DNA of 56,262 nt from a virus: positions 1 through 56,262 of the IMG/VR virus record IMGVR_UViG_3300009506_000039; one strand, 5' to 3'. Shown one piece after another: positions 8,201 to 17,767 of this stretch (position 1 is the stretch's first letter; the number at the start of each line of letters is the position of its first letter). A model generated the notes under the pieces. The model made no database searches and was not told the origin of the DNA. It saw nothing but the letters and a program-made list of their open reading frames with translations. The position numbers were made by a program, and so were the translations under genes.

Positions 8201-11200
8201 ATGGCTGGAAACTTTGACGCCGCGATCCGCTTGCTTATGCAAGCGCGCGACGAGAGCATGTCAAGTACCCTCAAGACTGTCGGGGGTGCTTTCTCTGGCC
8301 TTGGCGGTATCGTCCAGGGCGCTTTATCATACCTCACGGGCACGCTCATGCGCGACGCCGTCGACATGGTGCGCGACTTGGGCAAGGAAGTCGTCGGCAT
8401 GGCGGGCGAGTTCCAGTCCAGCATGTCGACGCTCTCGATTGCTGCGTCCTCGACGGGCTTGTCTTTTGACGATCTTCAAGCGGCCGCAATGGCAGTCGGT
8501 GGGGACACTCGTCTCGTCGGCGTGAGCGCGTCGGGTGCCGCTGACTCTCTGACTGGCTTGTTCAAGGCGGGTCTGACTGCCACCGAAGTCTTTGGCGACT
8601 TGAACGGCTACATGGACGGCACCGCAGAGCTCGGCGGCGCACTGCGCGCAGCAATTGATCTCGCCGCAGCAACAGAGCTCGACATGGTGCAAGCCTCGGA
8701 CCTTGCAGCCGTCGCGCTTGCGTCTTTCGGCGGCGAGCTTGAGACTGAGGAGGAGCGCGCAGCGTTCGTCACAGCGGCCATGAACAACATGGTCCAGGCG
8801 GCGGACGCCTCAGTCGCCGAGGTCTCTGATCTAGCCGCGGCTATGGCGAATCTTGCGCCGACTGCGGCGTCTCTGGGCATCTCCATCGAGGACACAAATA
8901 ACGCACTTGCTCTGCTTTCGACGCGTGGAATCGCGGGCGCAGAGGCGGGCACCGCCCTCAAGTCAATGCTCACAAACATGATGCGGCAGACCCCCGCCGT
9001 TACAGACGCCTTGCAGCAATTGGGCATCCAGCTTTATGACAATGAGGGGGTCATGCGCTCTCTGCCCGACATAATCGGGCAGTTCGAGAGCGCTTTGAGC
9101 GGTAGCCTCACGACATATCAGCGCGCTAACCAGCTTACGGCAGAGCAGTCGGAAGCGCTCAAGCTTGCGCAAGCGCAGTACGACAAAGCGGCAAAGGCGA
9201 TCCAGCAACACCAGCTTGGCTTACAAGAGCTTGATCAGACAAAGCTTGAGTCGTATCAATGGGAGATGGAACGCGCAAAGATCGTGATCGACGACTTGAA
9301 CGCAGCGCAAGGCGACTTGATCCCGGTCACTCAACAGCTTACAGACGAGCAGAGAGCATACTACATACAAACCATAGCGGGCACGTATGGCATGAACGCC
9401 ATGAACGTGCTTCTGGGCGAGGGCGTCGAGGGCTGGAATGCCATGGCGACGGCGACAGCGGGCGCCGCGACAATACAAGAGCAAGCGGCTGCAAAAGCTG
9501 CGACGTTCGAGGGGCAAATGGAAGCCCTAGAGGGGACGATAGAAACCCTCAAGATCGGGATCGGCACTGCGCTCTTGCCCGTGCTCACAGAGCTTGCAGC
9601 GTGGGCGTCTGGGATGATCGAGCAATACGGCCCGCAATTGCAAGCCGCGTTTGACGTGATCGCGGCTGCCATAACCCGAGTCGTCGACGTGCTCATGGGA
9701 TTCATGAACGGCGAGACGAACCTTGCCGATATACTGCCCCCCGAGGTCGTGCCGCTCTTTCAGGCCTTTCAGGCGACTCTTGATCGACTCGGGGAATGGT
9801 GGGCAGAGTACGGCCCCCTGATCACAGAGATCGCGGGCAATCTGTTCGCAAAGCTGCAAGAGACAATTCAGACTCTCGTCTCAGAGCACTTACCATGGGT
9901 GCAAGAAAAGCTCGAACTGTTCGGCACGTGGTTTGAGGAAAACGGCCCCTTGATCGTGAGCTTTGCGCAGACGATCGGCGACGTGCTCGGCTGGATGCTC
10001 GATCAGGTCGGCGGCTATATGGAGCTCGTTCGTGCAGAGTTCGATCTCTTTTTGAACGTGTTTCTGGGGCTCGTAACCCTGATTATGCAAGTCGCAACCG
10101 GCGACTGGGCGGGCGCGTGGGCGACAATACAACAGGTCGCGATCGACGTCGTCGAGGGAATCAAGAACGTCCTGATCGCGTGGATCGACTGGGTCGCGGG
10201 CTGGTTCGGCTCTGACTGGGCGGGCGTCGTCGAGCTCTGGAATAACATATGGACTGCAATCGCTGACTTTTTCGTCGGTATCTGGGAATGGATCGCGACG
10301 ACTGCTCAAAGCGTGTGGACGTCGATCTCTGACTTTTTCACGAGCATATTTACCGCGATCTCTGACTTTTTCGTCGGGCTGTGGACTGACATAGTCGCCT
10401 TCTTTGTCGGTATCTGGGAGTCTCTGACCACGACGGCGACAGAAAGCACAAACGCAGTACAGACGACGATCACAGACGTCTTTACAGCGATCTCGACCTT
10501 TTTCTCGGAAATATGGGCGACGATCCAGGGCGTCTTTGACACAGTACTTGCGTACATCGACGAGCTCGTCGGCGATCAGTTCCGCTCAATACTCGCCTCG
10601 ATCACGGAGATACTGACCGAGGTTTGGGACTTTGTGCGCGACGTCTGGGAGCAATTGATCCAGCCCAAGATCGAGGAAGTGCTCTCTGCGATCTCTGCCT
10701 TTATCACCGAGACGATGACAGCGATCTCGACGTTCTGGTCAGAGACGTGGACAGCGATCTCGACGTTCCTTTCTGAGACGTGGGCGGCGATCTGGGCGAC
10801 GATCACAGAGGTTGCGTCCGCAATATGGTCAACGATCACGACGATCTTTTCTGCTGTGGCTGCGTGGTGGGCCGAGACGTGGAACGCGATCAGCACGAAA
10901 GCGTCAGAAATTTGGATCGCGATCTCGACGATGATCACGGCGATCACGACAGCGATCCGCTCGACGCTTGAGCGCTGGCTCTTGCCCCTCAAGATGTGGT
11001 GGGATCGCACGTGGACAGAGATCAAGGCTCGACTCTTGCAGCTCTGGGATCAAATGAAAGCGGCGATCCAGGAGCGTCTTGAGGCACTGCGCGCAAAGAT
11101 CAGCGAAAAGATACAAGCGGCAAAGAACGCGATCACGTCGATCGACTGGGCGGGCATCGGGCGGGCCATGATCAACGGGATCGCACGCGGCGTCATGGAC

Positions 11201-13006
11201 AAGGCAAAGCATCTTGCCGACAAGGCTGCAAGCGCTGTGCGTAACGCAATCGCGCGCGCACGCGCGGCAATGGGCATACACTCGCCAAGCTCTGTTGCTG
11301 CGGACGAACTGGGCGCACCGCTTGCGGAGGGCATACAAGTCGGCTTTGAGCGAATCGCTCCCCGCATGCAGGAGGCTATGGCGTCGGGCGTCAAGATGGC
11401 GACGGATAGCCTCATACACTTTGTCGCAGAAACCGGCCCAGAGGTCGGCAAAGAGCTCGGTCAGAAGATCGCCGATGGGTTCACAAAGCAAGCGCCGACG
11501 ATGGAAGCCGAAGTCGACAATAGCTGGATGCTTGCTTTGCTCAAGACTCAAGAGAGCGTCATGAAGTACGCTCCCGAGATCGGCAAGTCGGCGGCACAAG
11601 AGATCGCCACGGGCTTTGAGAAAGAAACGCCTGCAATGTATAGCCGCGTCGACTATGCAGCGCTCGACTCGTTCTGGCAGATCGGCGAGGCTATACAGAT
11701 CGTCGCGCAAGACGTCGGACAGAGCGCAGCGAAAGAGATCGGCAGCGGGTTCCAGTCTGCAAGCTCAGACACAGAGCAAGTGCAGATCAATAGCATGGAG
11801 GACTGGTACAAGCATCTTGCAGAGCAAGCGGGCGAGACATTCCCCGAGGTCGGCGAGACTGCGGCGCGGGAAATCTCTGTGGGGTTCATGCCAGCGTTCG
11901 AGCGCACGAGCGCTGACATGTCAAGTGCAGCTTTCGACACAATGGAGCGCGTTCGAGACACTGTCGCCCCTATGGCGCTTGACGTAGGATTTAACATCGT
12001 CGACGGGATCGAGGGCGGCTTTCAGGATCGCATGCCCATCATGGGCAGCGCTTTCAGAGAGGGAACCCAAGACACTCTAGACAGCTTGCGCGCGGTCACA
12101 ATCGAGGAAGCGCCCGATATCGGGCTCGGGCTTGTCAACGGCATCACCGGCGCTTTTCAAGACGGGTTGAACGTCCAAGAGTCGGGCATGTCAAGACAGA
12201 TCGAGGATGCTGTCTCGTCTGTCGGCGAGGCTGTGCGAGACGAGATTGCAAGTCTTGCAAGCTGGATGCAGACAGAGACAGACGACATGTGGAAAGACGT
12301 CGTTGCCCGAACACAGCAAGGGCGCTTTGACGTACAGACAGAGCTTCACAGCTTTATCACGTGGGTGTGGTCGACGTGGGGCAGCGCTTACAACAATTGG
12401 ATGCTTGAGATCACCACGGGCATGTGGGCGCACGTGCTCACACGCACAGAGGCGGGTACAAGCGCGCTGCGCGACGAGATCGCGGGCACTGTCGAGTGGA
12501 TGCGCATGAACTGGCAACGCTTGCTCTCGTGGCTCGTCGAGGAAGTCGCAAAGACTCTGCGAGAGATCGCAAGCGCTGGATGGTTTGGTACGGGGCAATC
12601 AATAGTCGACGGAATCGGACGCGGCCTTATGTCGAGACGGAACTACCTGAACTGGGTTATGAGACGTCTTATGCTTGACGCGGTCGACGCTGCGCAGACG
12701 GCGATCCAGGCGGGCTCACCGTCGAGGCTTGCAAGCCGAGAGCTCGGGCAGCCCCTTGCGCAAGGCGTCGGGCAGGGGCTTATGACTGCTATGGGCGACG
12801 TCGAGTCGAACTTTGAGCGCATGCTCACGGGGCTCGTCGGCTCGGGTGCCGGGCTTGTGCGGGGAGCGCCTTATCGGGCTGCACTCCCGGCAAGCGCAGT
12901 GCTTGAGCAAGCGCCATCGCAGCAAGTGAACATAGAAAACCTGTACTTGCCGAACGTACAAGAACCGCATGACTTTCTGCGGGAGCTCCAGGGGCTTATG
13001 AGGTAA
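8201..13006 (+). CDS. Tail tape measure protein
   Basis: A 1601-residue protein. ATG 8201 lies 8-9 bases after GAGAGAGG, so I prefer it over the in-frame GTG at 8192. The N-terminal part (about 1-400) resembles TP901-type tape measures: a Gly/Ala-rich helical start, LGKEVVGMAGEFQSSMSTL, and NNALALLSTRGIAGAEAGTALKSML. A middle region (about residues 650-950) is a run of amphipathic Trp/Phe-rich repeats such as ISDFFVGIWEW. Two Gly-rich segments with HSPSS (near 1028) and GSPSRLASRELGQPL (near 1507) are typical tape-measure C-terminal motifs. At about 1.5 angstrom per residue, a tail near 240 nm is expected. Membrane-active segments probably help DNA entry. Confidence 0.95.
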   Translation: MAGNFDAAIRLLMQARDESMSSTLKTVGGAFSGLGGIVQGALSYLTGTLMRDAVDMVRDLGKEVVGMAGEFQSSMSTLSIAASSTGLSFDDLQAAAMAVGGDTRLVGVSASGAADSLTGLFKAGLTATEVFGDLNGYMDGTAELGGALRAAIDLAAATELDMVQASDLAAVALASFGGELETEEERAAFVTAAMNNMVQAADASVAEVSDLAAAMANLAPTAASLGISIEDTNNALALLSTRGIAGAEAGTALKSMLTNMMRQTPAVTDALQQLGIQLYDNEGVMRSLPDIIGQFESALSGSLTTYQRANQLTAEQSEALKLAQAQYDKAAKAIQQHQLGLQELDQTKLESYQWEMERAKIVIDDLNAAQGDLIPVTQQLTDEQRAYYIQTIAGTYGMNAMNVLLGEGVEGWNAMATATAGAATIQEQAAAKAATFEGQMEALEGTIETLKIGIGTALLPVLTELAAWASGMIEQYGPQLQAAFDVIAAAITRVVDVLMGFMNGETNLADILPPEVVPLFQAFQATLDRLGEWWAEYGPLITEIAGNLFAKLQETIQTLVSEHLPWVQEKLELFGTWFEENGPLIVSFAQTIGDVLGWMLDQVGGYMELVRAEFDLFLNVFLGLVTLIMQVATGDWAGAWATIQQVAIDVVEGIKNVLIAWIDWVAGWFGSDWAGVVELWNNIWTAIADFFVGIWEWIATTAQSVWTSISDFFTSIFTAISDFFVGLWTDIVAFFVGIWESLTTTATESTNAVQTTITDVFTAISTFFSEIWATIQGVFDTVLAYIDELVGDQFRSILASITEILTEVWDFVRDVWEQLIQPKIEEVLSAISAFITETMTAISTFWSETWTAISTFLSETWAAIWATITEVASAIWSTITTIFSAVAAWWAETWNAISTKASEIWIAISTMITAITTAIRSTLERWLLPLKMWWDRTWTEIKARLLQLWDQMKAAIQERLEALRAKISEKIQAAKNAITSIDWAGIGRAMINGIARGVMDKAKHLADKAASAVRNAIARARAAMGIHSPSSVAADELGAPLAEGIQVGFERIAPRMQEAMASGVKMATDSLIHFVAETGPEVGKELGQKIADGFTKQAPTMEAEVDNSWMLALLKTQESVMKYAPEIGKSAAQEIATGFEKETPAMYSRVDYAALDSFWQIGEAIQIVAQDVGQSAAKEIGSGFQSASSDTEQVQINSMEDWYKHLAEQAGETFPEVGETAAREISVGFMPAFERTSADMSSAAFDTMERVRDTVAPMALDVGFNIVDGIEGGFQDRMPIMGSAFREGTQDTLDSLRAVTIEEAPDIGLGLVNGITGAFQDGLNVQESGMSRQIEDAVSSVGEAVRDEIASLASWMQTETDDMWKDVVARTQQGRFDVQTELHSFITWVWSTWGSAYNNWMLEITTGMWAHVLTRTEAGTSALRDEIAGTVEWMRMNWQRLLSWLVEEVAKTLREIASAGWFGTGQSIVDGIGRGLMSRRNYLNWVMRRLMLDAVDAAQTAIQAGSPSRLASRELGQPLAQGVGQGLMTAMGDVESNFERMLTGLVGSGAGLVRGAPYRAALPASAVLEQAPSQQVNIENLYLPNVQEPHDFLRELQGLMR

Positions 13007-13010
13007 GACT

Positions 13011-14942
13011 ATGGCAGACTATGACTTGATCCCGCACTCGTTCGACGGGACACAGATCAATGACGGGACGAACTTTTCGGCGGCTTTTTCGCCGGGGCTC
13101 TCTTGGGGCTTGCCGAGTGTGCAAGCGGTGATGGTTCCCAGACATAGCGCATGGCCGGTGACGTCCGGGCTTGAGAGAAACGACGGGCGCGTCATGACTT
13201 TGATCGTGCGGATCAAGGGCGCAGACAAGCGCGCACTGCGCGACGAGCTCTTGAGACTCTTTGATCCAGAGAGACAGGACACGTCGAACTTTGTGGTCAA
13301 AGATCAAGACGGCACAAATACGCGCTATGTGATCGCGCTGTGCGAGTCGTGCTTACCTCTTGTCGGCGTGCGTGCGTTCCGCGACGCGTTCGAGATCAAG
13401 CTCCGTGTCCACGACGACGTTCGCTGGCGCTCGACGAGCTTAACCCAGCCGGCGACGTGGTCGATCACAGCCACGGCGCAACAGACGACGATCACGAACC
13501 CAGGCACAGACGACGCCTATCCCGAGATCACGATCATGCCGACGAGCGCAAAGAGCGGCACGTCTGACTATACGTACAAAGCTTTCCAGATCGTGCGCTG
13601 GCGCGCGTCGACTGGGGCAAGCTTGTATCCGGTCGACATAGTCAATAATGGGCTTGACACTGCGACGCTCGTCTCTGGCGGCAAGATGCAATCGGACGGC
13701 GACGACTTGCGGGTCAAAGTCGACGGCTCAGAGGTCGATCGCTGGCTGCAAGACATGAATAATGCCACCACCCAGGTGTGGGTCAATCTCGACTTTGAGC
13801 CCGCGTGGTCGAGTACGATCACGGCGGCAATCGACTCGGGCGACTCGCCCACGTCGATCACGTTCGACGACGACACCTCGGCGCTCCCGTCTGAGGGGCT
13901 GATCGAGATCGGGGGCGAGGTCTTTACCTACACAAGCAAGAACGACTCGACAAAGACGATCACGCTCGGCGCTCGTGCGGCCAAGGGATCAAGTGCAGCG
14001 TCTCACAGCCTGGGGGCTACCGCGTACTGGCTACAGCATGAGATATACTTGCTATACGGCAATCCCAGTGCCACAGCGCCCACGGTCGACGATGACTATA
14101 AGCCCGCCTTTGAGCTCGACAGCACAAACACGTCATGGGACTATGACGTCTTTGGCTCAGACGACGGCAAGCGCACCGCGCCTTGGGTCTACGCAGAGGA
14201 AATGAGTGTCAACTCCTACGGTAGCGCTCTGCACAAGTACACTGGGGACAGAGATGGCGGGGATACTGATCCCTGGCAGTACATGGGCATACACTTTTAT
14301 CAATGGGGACAGAGAGCGTATTGGAAGGCAACGAACCCATGCGGCATCACAGCCGCCAACTTTGTCGACGGTGAGGCATGGGCAGAGGACTTGACACACT
14401 TTTACGTGTGGCTGTACTCGGGCTCACCAGAGACTCAAGAGGACGTCGTCGCAAGCCCCGGCGAGGGCTTCCCGACAAGTGCGTCGACCTGGGAGGCGTG
14501 GTCAGACAATGAGACTCTGACAAGTGGCATGACGTCTGTGTGGCTGTACGCAACCCCAGCCGGTGGCTATCAGCCGGAGGGGCTTGTACAGGTCGGGGAT
14601 GTGACGCTTACACTCAATAGCACATACACCCCGACAGTGCAAGCGATCGCAGAGGAGACAAGCTATGCTCTCACGTGCACGATCACGAACACAGAGACGG
14701 GCGACGCTTTCAGTATAGACTATAGCGGCGTACAGGCAAACGAGTCGATCACGGTCGACACAGACGAGCGCACAGTCACCGACGATCAAGACGGCTCGTC
14801 GCAGTTCCAAGCTTTGACTCTCGTCGGCGGCGCGCGCAAGCACTGGCTGCGACTCGTGCCCGGAGACAATGTGATCCAGTATGACGACGAGGCGACGGCG
14901 GGCGTCGACGTCGACTTTTCTTTCCGCGCTCGATTCTACTAG
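13011..14942 (+). CDS. Distal tail-like protein with extra domains
   Basis: A 643-residue protein immediately after the tape measure. The N-terminal 150 residues resemble Dit/tail-tip hub proteins: SFDGTQINDGTNFSA, GLERNDGRVMTLIVRIKG, LRLFDPE, and FRDAFEIKLRVHDDVRW. The remainder is beta-rich, with repeated Thr/Ser-heavy strands and SLIEIGGEVFTYTSKN-like segments, and is longer than a classical Dit (about 250 residues), so it likely carries carbohydrate-binding or decoration domains. It should form the ring joining tail tube and tip. Confidence 0.65.
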   Translation: MADYDLIPHSFDGTQINDGTNFSAAFSPGLSWGLPSVQAVMVPRHSAWPVTSGLERNDGRVMTLIVRIKGADKRALRDELLRLFDPERQDTSNFVVKDQDGTNTRYVIALCESCLPLVGVRAFRDAFEIKLRVHDDVRWRSTSLTQPATWSITATAQQTTITNPGTDDAYPEITIMPTSAKSGTSDYTYKAFQIVRWRASTGASLYPVDIVNNGLDTATLVSGGKMQSDGDDLRVKVDGSEVDRWLQDMNNATTQVWVNLDFEPAWSSTITAAIDSGDSPTSITFDDDTSALPSEGLIEIGGEVFTYTSKNDSTKTITLGARAAKGSSAASHSLGATAYWLQHEIYLLYGNPSATAPTVDDDYKPAFELDSTNTSWDYDVFGSDDGKRTAPWVYAEEMSVNSYGSALHKYTGDRDGGDTDPWQYMGIHFYQWGQRAYWKATNPCGITAANFVDGEAWAEDLTHFYVWLYSGSPETQEDVVASPGEGFPTSASTWEAWSDNETLTSGMTSVWLYATPAGGYQPEGLVQVGDVTLTLNSTYTPTVQAIAEETSYALTCTITNTETGDAFSIDYSGVQANESITVDTDERTVTDDQDGSSQFQALTLVGGARKHWLRLVPGDNVIQYDDEATAGVDVDFSFRARFY

Positions 14943-14951
14943 GAGGCAAGC

Positions 14952-15290
14952 ATGCTTTTCGAGATCACGATCACGGCGGTGCAAATACAGATCGCGGGAT
15001 ACGTCGACTTTATGTGCACTCTGCAAAAAGAGACGACGGAAGGCTCGGGGATGTTCGAGGACTTTTCGGGCCAGCCCGATCGGGTGCGTTTGCCGATCTC
15101 AACGATCTATGAGATCGCAACGGACGACATAGCATATCCCGACAGGGCAGCAAAGCTTGTGGAGCTCCGCAGCCGCGTACTTTCTGCGGCGCGCGCTCTC
15201 CCGGTCGTGCAAGCCGTGGCTCGACAAGATCAACTTGTCAGCGCGTTGCCCGACCTGCCATTCTCAACCACTTTTGACTTTCCCGAGTAG
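14952..15290 (+). CDS. Hypothetical tail-tip-associated protein
   Basis: A 112-residue protein with AGGAGG at 14940-14945. It begins with strands (MLFEITITAVQIQIAGYV) and ends with a helical half (RAAKLVELRSRVLSAARALPVVQAVARQ). Its place between the distal tail and receptor-binding candidates suggests a tip accessory. No family is recognised. Confidence 0.45.
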   Translation: MLFEITITAVQIQIAGYVDFMCTLQKETTEGSGMFEDFSGQPDRVRLPISTIYEIATDDIAYPDRAAKLVELRSRVLSAARALPVVQAVARQDQLVSALPDLPFSTTFDFPE

Positions 15291-15299
15291 GAGGGCGGC

Positions 15300-16271
15300 A
15301 TGCCGAACTGGTTGAAACAAAGCACGACGGTGACTTTGCAGCTTGGTCCGTTCGTCGACGAGGATGACGGCAAGACAGCGGAAACGGGGCTCACGATCGA
15401 GGACACAGACGTGTACTTGAGCAAGAACGGGGCGGCGTTTGCGAATCCGAACGACACAAATAACGCCACGCATGATGCGTCTGGGTGGTACAGAAAACAG
15501 CTTGACGGGACAGACACGGGCACACTCGGGCGCCTGATCGTTATGGTGCACGAGGCGGGCGCTCTCCCCGTGTGGCGTGAGTTCATGATCGTCCCGGCAA
15601 ACGTGTATGACTCTCTCGTCTCGGGCTCTGATTATGTGCAAGTCGACGCAGTACAGATCGAGGGCGGCGATGCCACAGACGCGATCAACGCCGAGGCAGA
15701 CACAGCGCTCTCAGACTATGATCCCCCGACAAAAGCAGAGCTCGACAGCGGGCTTGCGGCCTTGAACGATCCAACGGCGGCCGTGGTTGCCGCCGCCGTT
15801 TGGGACCTGGCTGTCTCTGGGCACACGACGGGCGGCACGTTCGGAAGCTATATCAATGCTATACTTTCGGATACCGGCGAACTGCAAACGGCGTGGACGA
15901 TCGGCGGGCGACTCGATCTCATACTCGCCGCTATAGTCGACGACACAGGCACGAGCGGCGTTGTGATCGCAGACAGTGCGATCACCGCAGCAAAGATCGC
16001 GGCTGATGCCATCGGCGCGTCTGAGCTTGCAGCCGATGCCGCGACAGAGATCGCCGACGCGCTCTTGAAAAGAGACTGGACGTCTGTCTCTGGGGAGGCC
16101 GCGCGCTCTGTCTTGAACGCGCTCCGATTCTTGCGTAATAGGGTTGTGATCGATTCGGACGCGGGCACGATCTCGATCAAGAAAGAGGACGACAGCACGG
16201 AGGCCTGGGCGGGCGATATTACCTCCGATGCGAGTACGAGCCCGATTGTAGAGATCGATCCGACGACGTAA
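15300..16271 (+). CDS. Putative tail-tip or fibre protein
   Basis: A 323-residue protein with GAGGGCGG at 15291-15298 before ATG. The N-terminal domain (about 1-105) has VTLQLGPFVDEDDGKTAETGLTI, VYLSKNGAAFA and HDASGWYRKQL, a beta fold common in phage fibre or baseplate-upper proteins. It is followed by a long helical, Ala/Asp-rich stretch with DSAITAAKIAADAIGASELA, typical of trimeric fibre stalks. The C-terminus (VVIDSDAGTISIKKEDDSTE) is another strand repeat. Probably a trimeric tip fibre; the receptor is unknown. Confidence 0.55.
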   Translation: MPNWLKQSTTVTLQLGPFVDEDDGKTAETGLTIEDTDVYLSKNGAAFANPNDTNNATHDASGWYRKQLDGTDTGTLGRLIVMVHEAGALPVWREFMIVPANVYDSLVSGSDYVQVDAVQIEGGDATDAINAEADTALSDYDPPTKAELDSGLAALNDPTAAVVAAAVWDLAVSGHTTGGTFGSYINAILSDTGELQTAWTIGGRLDLILAAIVDDTGTSGVVIADSAITAAKIAADAIGASELAADAATEIADALLKRDWTSVSGEAARSVLNALRFLRNRVVIDSDAGTISIKKEDDSTEAWAGDITSDASTSPIVEIDPTT

Positions 16272-16280
16272 GGGGGACAT

Positions 16281-17375
16281 ATGCCTCTAGTCGGCTGGTA
16301 TGGCATCTTGCGATGGGGCATCGGCTTGCCTGATGCCCCGACAACCGAGACGCATGCGCGCGTGACTGTCGCCGATCAGTTCGGCGCAATACTGACAGAG
16401 CTCGATCGCGCGCTCGTGCGCGTGTGCTCGTGGCGCTTGAACGACTACGGAAAAGCAGAGATCGAGATCGCGGCGACAGACGACAAGGCGACGCTCGACA
16501 ATCTCGCCTTTGGCAATCTGATCTTGCTTGAGTTCGAGAACGGGCTCCCGAACTGGGCCGGCGTGATCGACGCGCCGCGCTCATGGCCAAAAGGCTCGAT
16601 CACGGTGAACGCTTACGGGGCAGCGTACTTGCTCACGTCGAGACGAACAGGCAAGGACCAAGCATATGCAGCGCAGTCTCCGGGCGCGATCTTTCAAGAC
16701 TTGATCGCGCGCGCAAACACAACCCACCACATGGGAATAGAGATCGGCACTGTCTGGGAGGGCTCGGGCACACACTCGATCTCTTTCAACTTTGCCGATC
16801 TCTATACTGTGATCAAAGAGCAGTGCTGCGAACGTCTCGCGGACGCAGACTTTGACATAACCGGCGCGATCTCGAACGGGCGGATCGTGCTGACTGCGAA
16901 CTATTATCAAAGCAAGGGCGCGACTCGTTCGGGGGTCGCGCTCGTCGAGTCGCGCAACGTCTCGGGCGATCCGGTGCTTGAGGAGCAAGGCCCGATCTAT
17001 AACGTTTGGCGCGCAATCGGGCCGGGCTCTCTCTGGGACGACACCCGCCTCATTGGATATGCGTTCGATCAAGACAGTGTCGACAAGTACGGCTACCGCG
17101 AGATTGTCGAGTCTCACACTGAGGTAGACAGCCAGACGAGTCTCGACGAGATCGCGGCTAACCGGCTCGGCGTCACAAAAGACCCCCGCAATCGGGTTGC
17201 ACTCTCTGTCGCAGACTTGCGCCCTGGCCTGTTCTCTGCTTATGACGTGGGCGACACTGTAACCATCGTATTGCACAGCAAGGGCTTTGGCGGCTACATT
17301 GCACAAGCGCGCGTGATCACGAGAGAGTACAGTCCGGCAAGCGGTACGTGCGCGCTTGTCGTCGAGGAGCGGTGA
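16281..17375 (+). CDS. Tail protein, ReqiPepy6 Gp37-like (tail-associated hub candidate)
   Basis: A 364-residue protein with AAGGGGGA at 16270-16277. The organisation matches the siphovirus ReqiPepy6 Gp37-like family: early strands VRVCSWRLNDYGKAEIEI, then GNLILLEFENGLPNWAGVIDAPRSW, a central IFQDLIARANTTHHMGIEIG, and a late GPIYNVWRAIG. The C-terminus has YDVGDTVTIVL and a closing ITREYSPASGTCALVVEE strand. Such proteins form the baseplate hub, comparable to the N-terminal part of Tal. No peptidase or lysozyme domain is attached. Confidence 0.7.
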   Translation: MPLVGWYGILRWGIGLPDAPTTETHARVTVADQFGAILTELDRALVRVCSWRLNDYGKAEIEIAATDDKATLDNLAFGNLILLEFENGLPNWAGVIDAPRSWPKGSITVNAYGAAYLLTSRRTGKDQAYAAQSPGAIFQDLIARANTTHHMGIEIGTVWEGSGTHSISFNFADLYTVIKEQCCERLADADFDITGAISNGRIVLTANYYQSKGATRSGVALVESRNVSGDPVLEEQGPIYNVWRAIGPGSLWDDTRLIGYAFDQDSVDKYGYREIVESHTEVDSQTSLDEIAANRLGVTKDPRNRVALSVADLRPGLFSAYDVGDTVTIVLHSKGFGGYIAQARVITREYSPASGTCALVVEER

Positions 17376-17376
17376 T

Positions 17377-17754
17377 ATGTCGTCAAATTCTGTGATCGTT
17401 CGAGACTTGCTTGTCTCTGACCCCGTGAGTGCGATCAAGGCGATCTTGCGTCGACTTGAAACACTAGAGCAGACACACCCAGGACGCCCCGGCGTGCAGC
17501 CCGGCAATCTCGTCTTTATCACAGAGCAAGGGATTGCTGACGTGAGCGCTGGCGGCGTGCGGTGCTTTGTCTCTGCGGATAACGTCTCGAACCCGCCCAC
17601 GGCTGCACAAGCCGACTCTGCGCTCGGGCTCACAGCGGAGGACGTCGGTTCGGGGTTCTCGTTCTGTATACACGACAATGGAAATGGGACCATGTGGGCG
17701 ATCTGGTCAGACGGCGCAGACTGGCACGCAGAGGCGCTTACAAAGCTGGTATAA
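17377..17754 (+). CDS. Hypothetical tail-tip protein
   Basis: A 125-residue protein. ATG 17377 stands one base after the hub stop, so I prefer it to the longer frame from 17356. It has an N-terminal helix (VIVRDLLVSDPVSAIKAILRRLETLEQ), then a beta-rich part that ends with NGNGTMWAIWSDGADWHAEAL, reminiscent of small carbohydrate-binding or fibre-head modules. Function is inferred only from location. Confidence 0.45.
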   Translation: MSSNSVIVRDLLVSDPVSAIKAILRRLETLEQTHPGRPGVQPGNLVFITEQGIADVSAGGVRCFVSADNVSNPPTAAQADSALGLTAEDVGSGFSFCIHDNGNGTMWAIWSDGADWHAEALTKLV

Positions 17755-17767
17755 AGGGGGCGCGCAA

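Noticed and set aside
10904-11710. A 268-codon open frame on the - strand inside the tape measure
   Set aside because: Shadow of the long tape measure frame; Cys/Arg-rich and without initiation signals.
16581-17693. A 370-codon open frame on the - strand opposite the tail hub genes
   Set aside because: It is antisense to two well-supported tail genes, has no ribosome binding site, and its Arg/Ser-rich composition is typical of a frame mirrored from GC-rich coding DNA.
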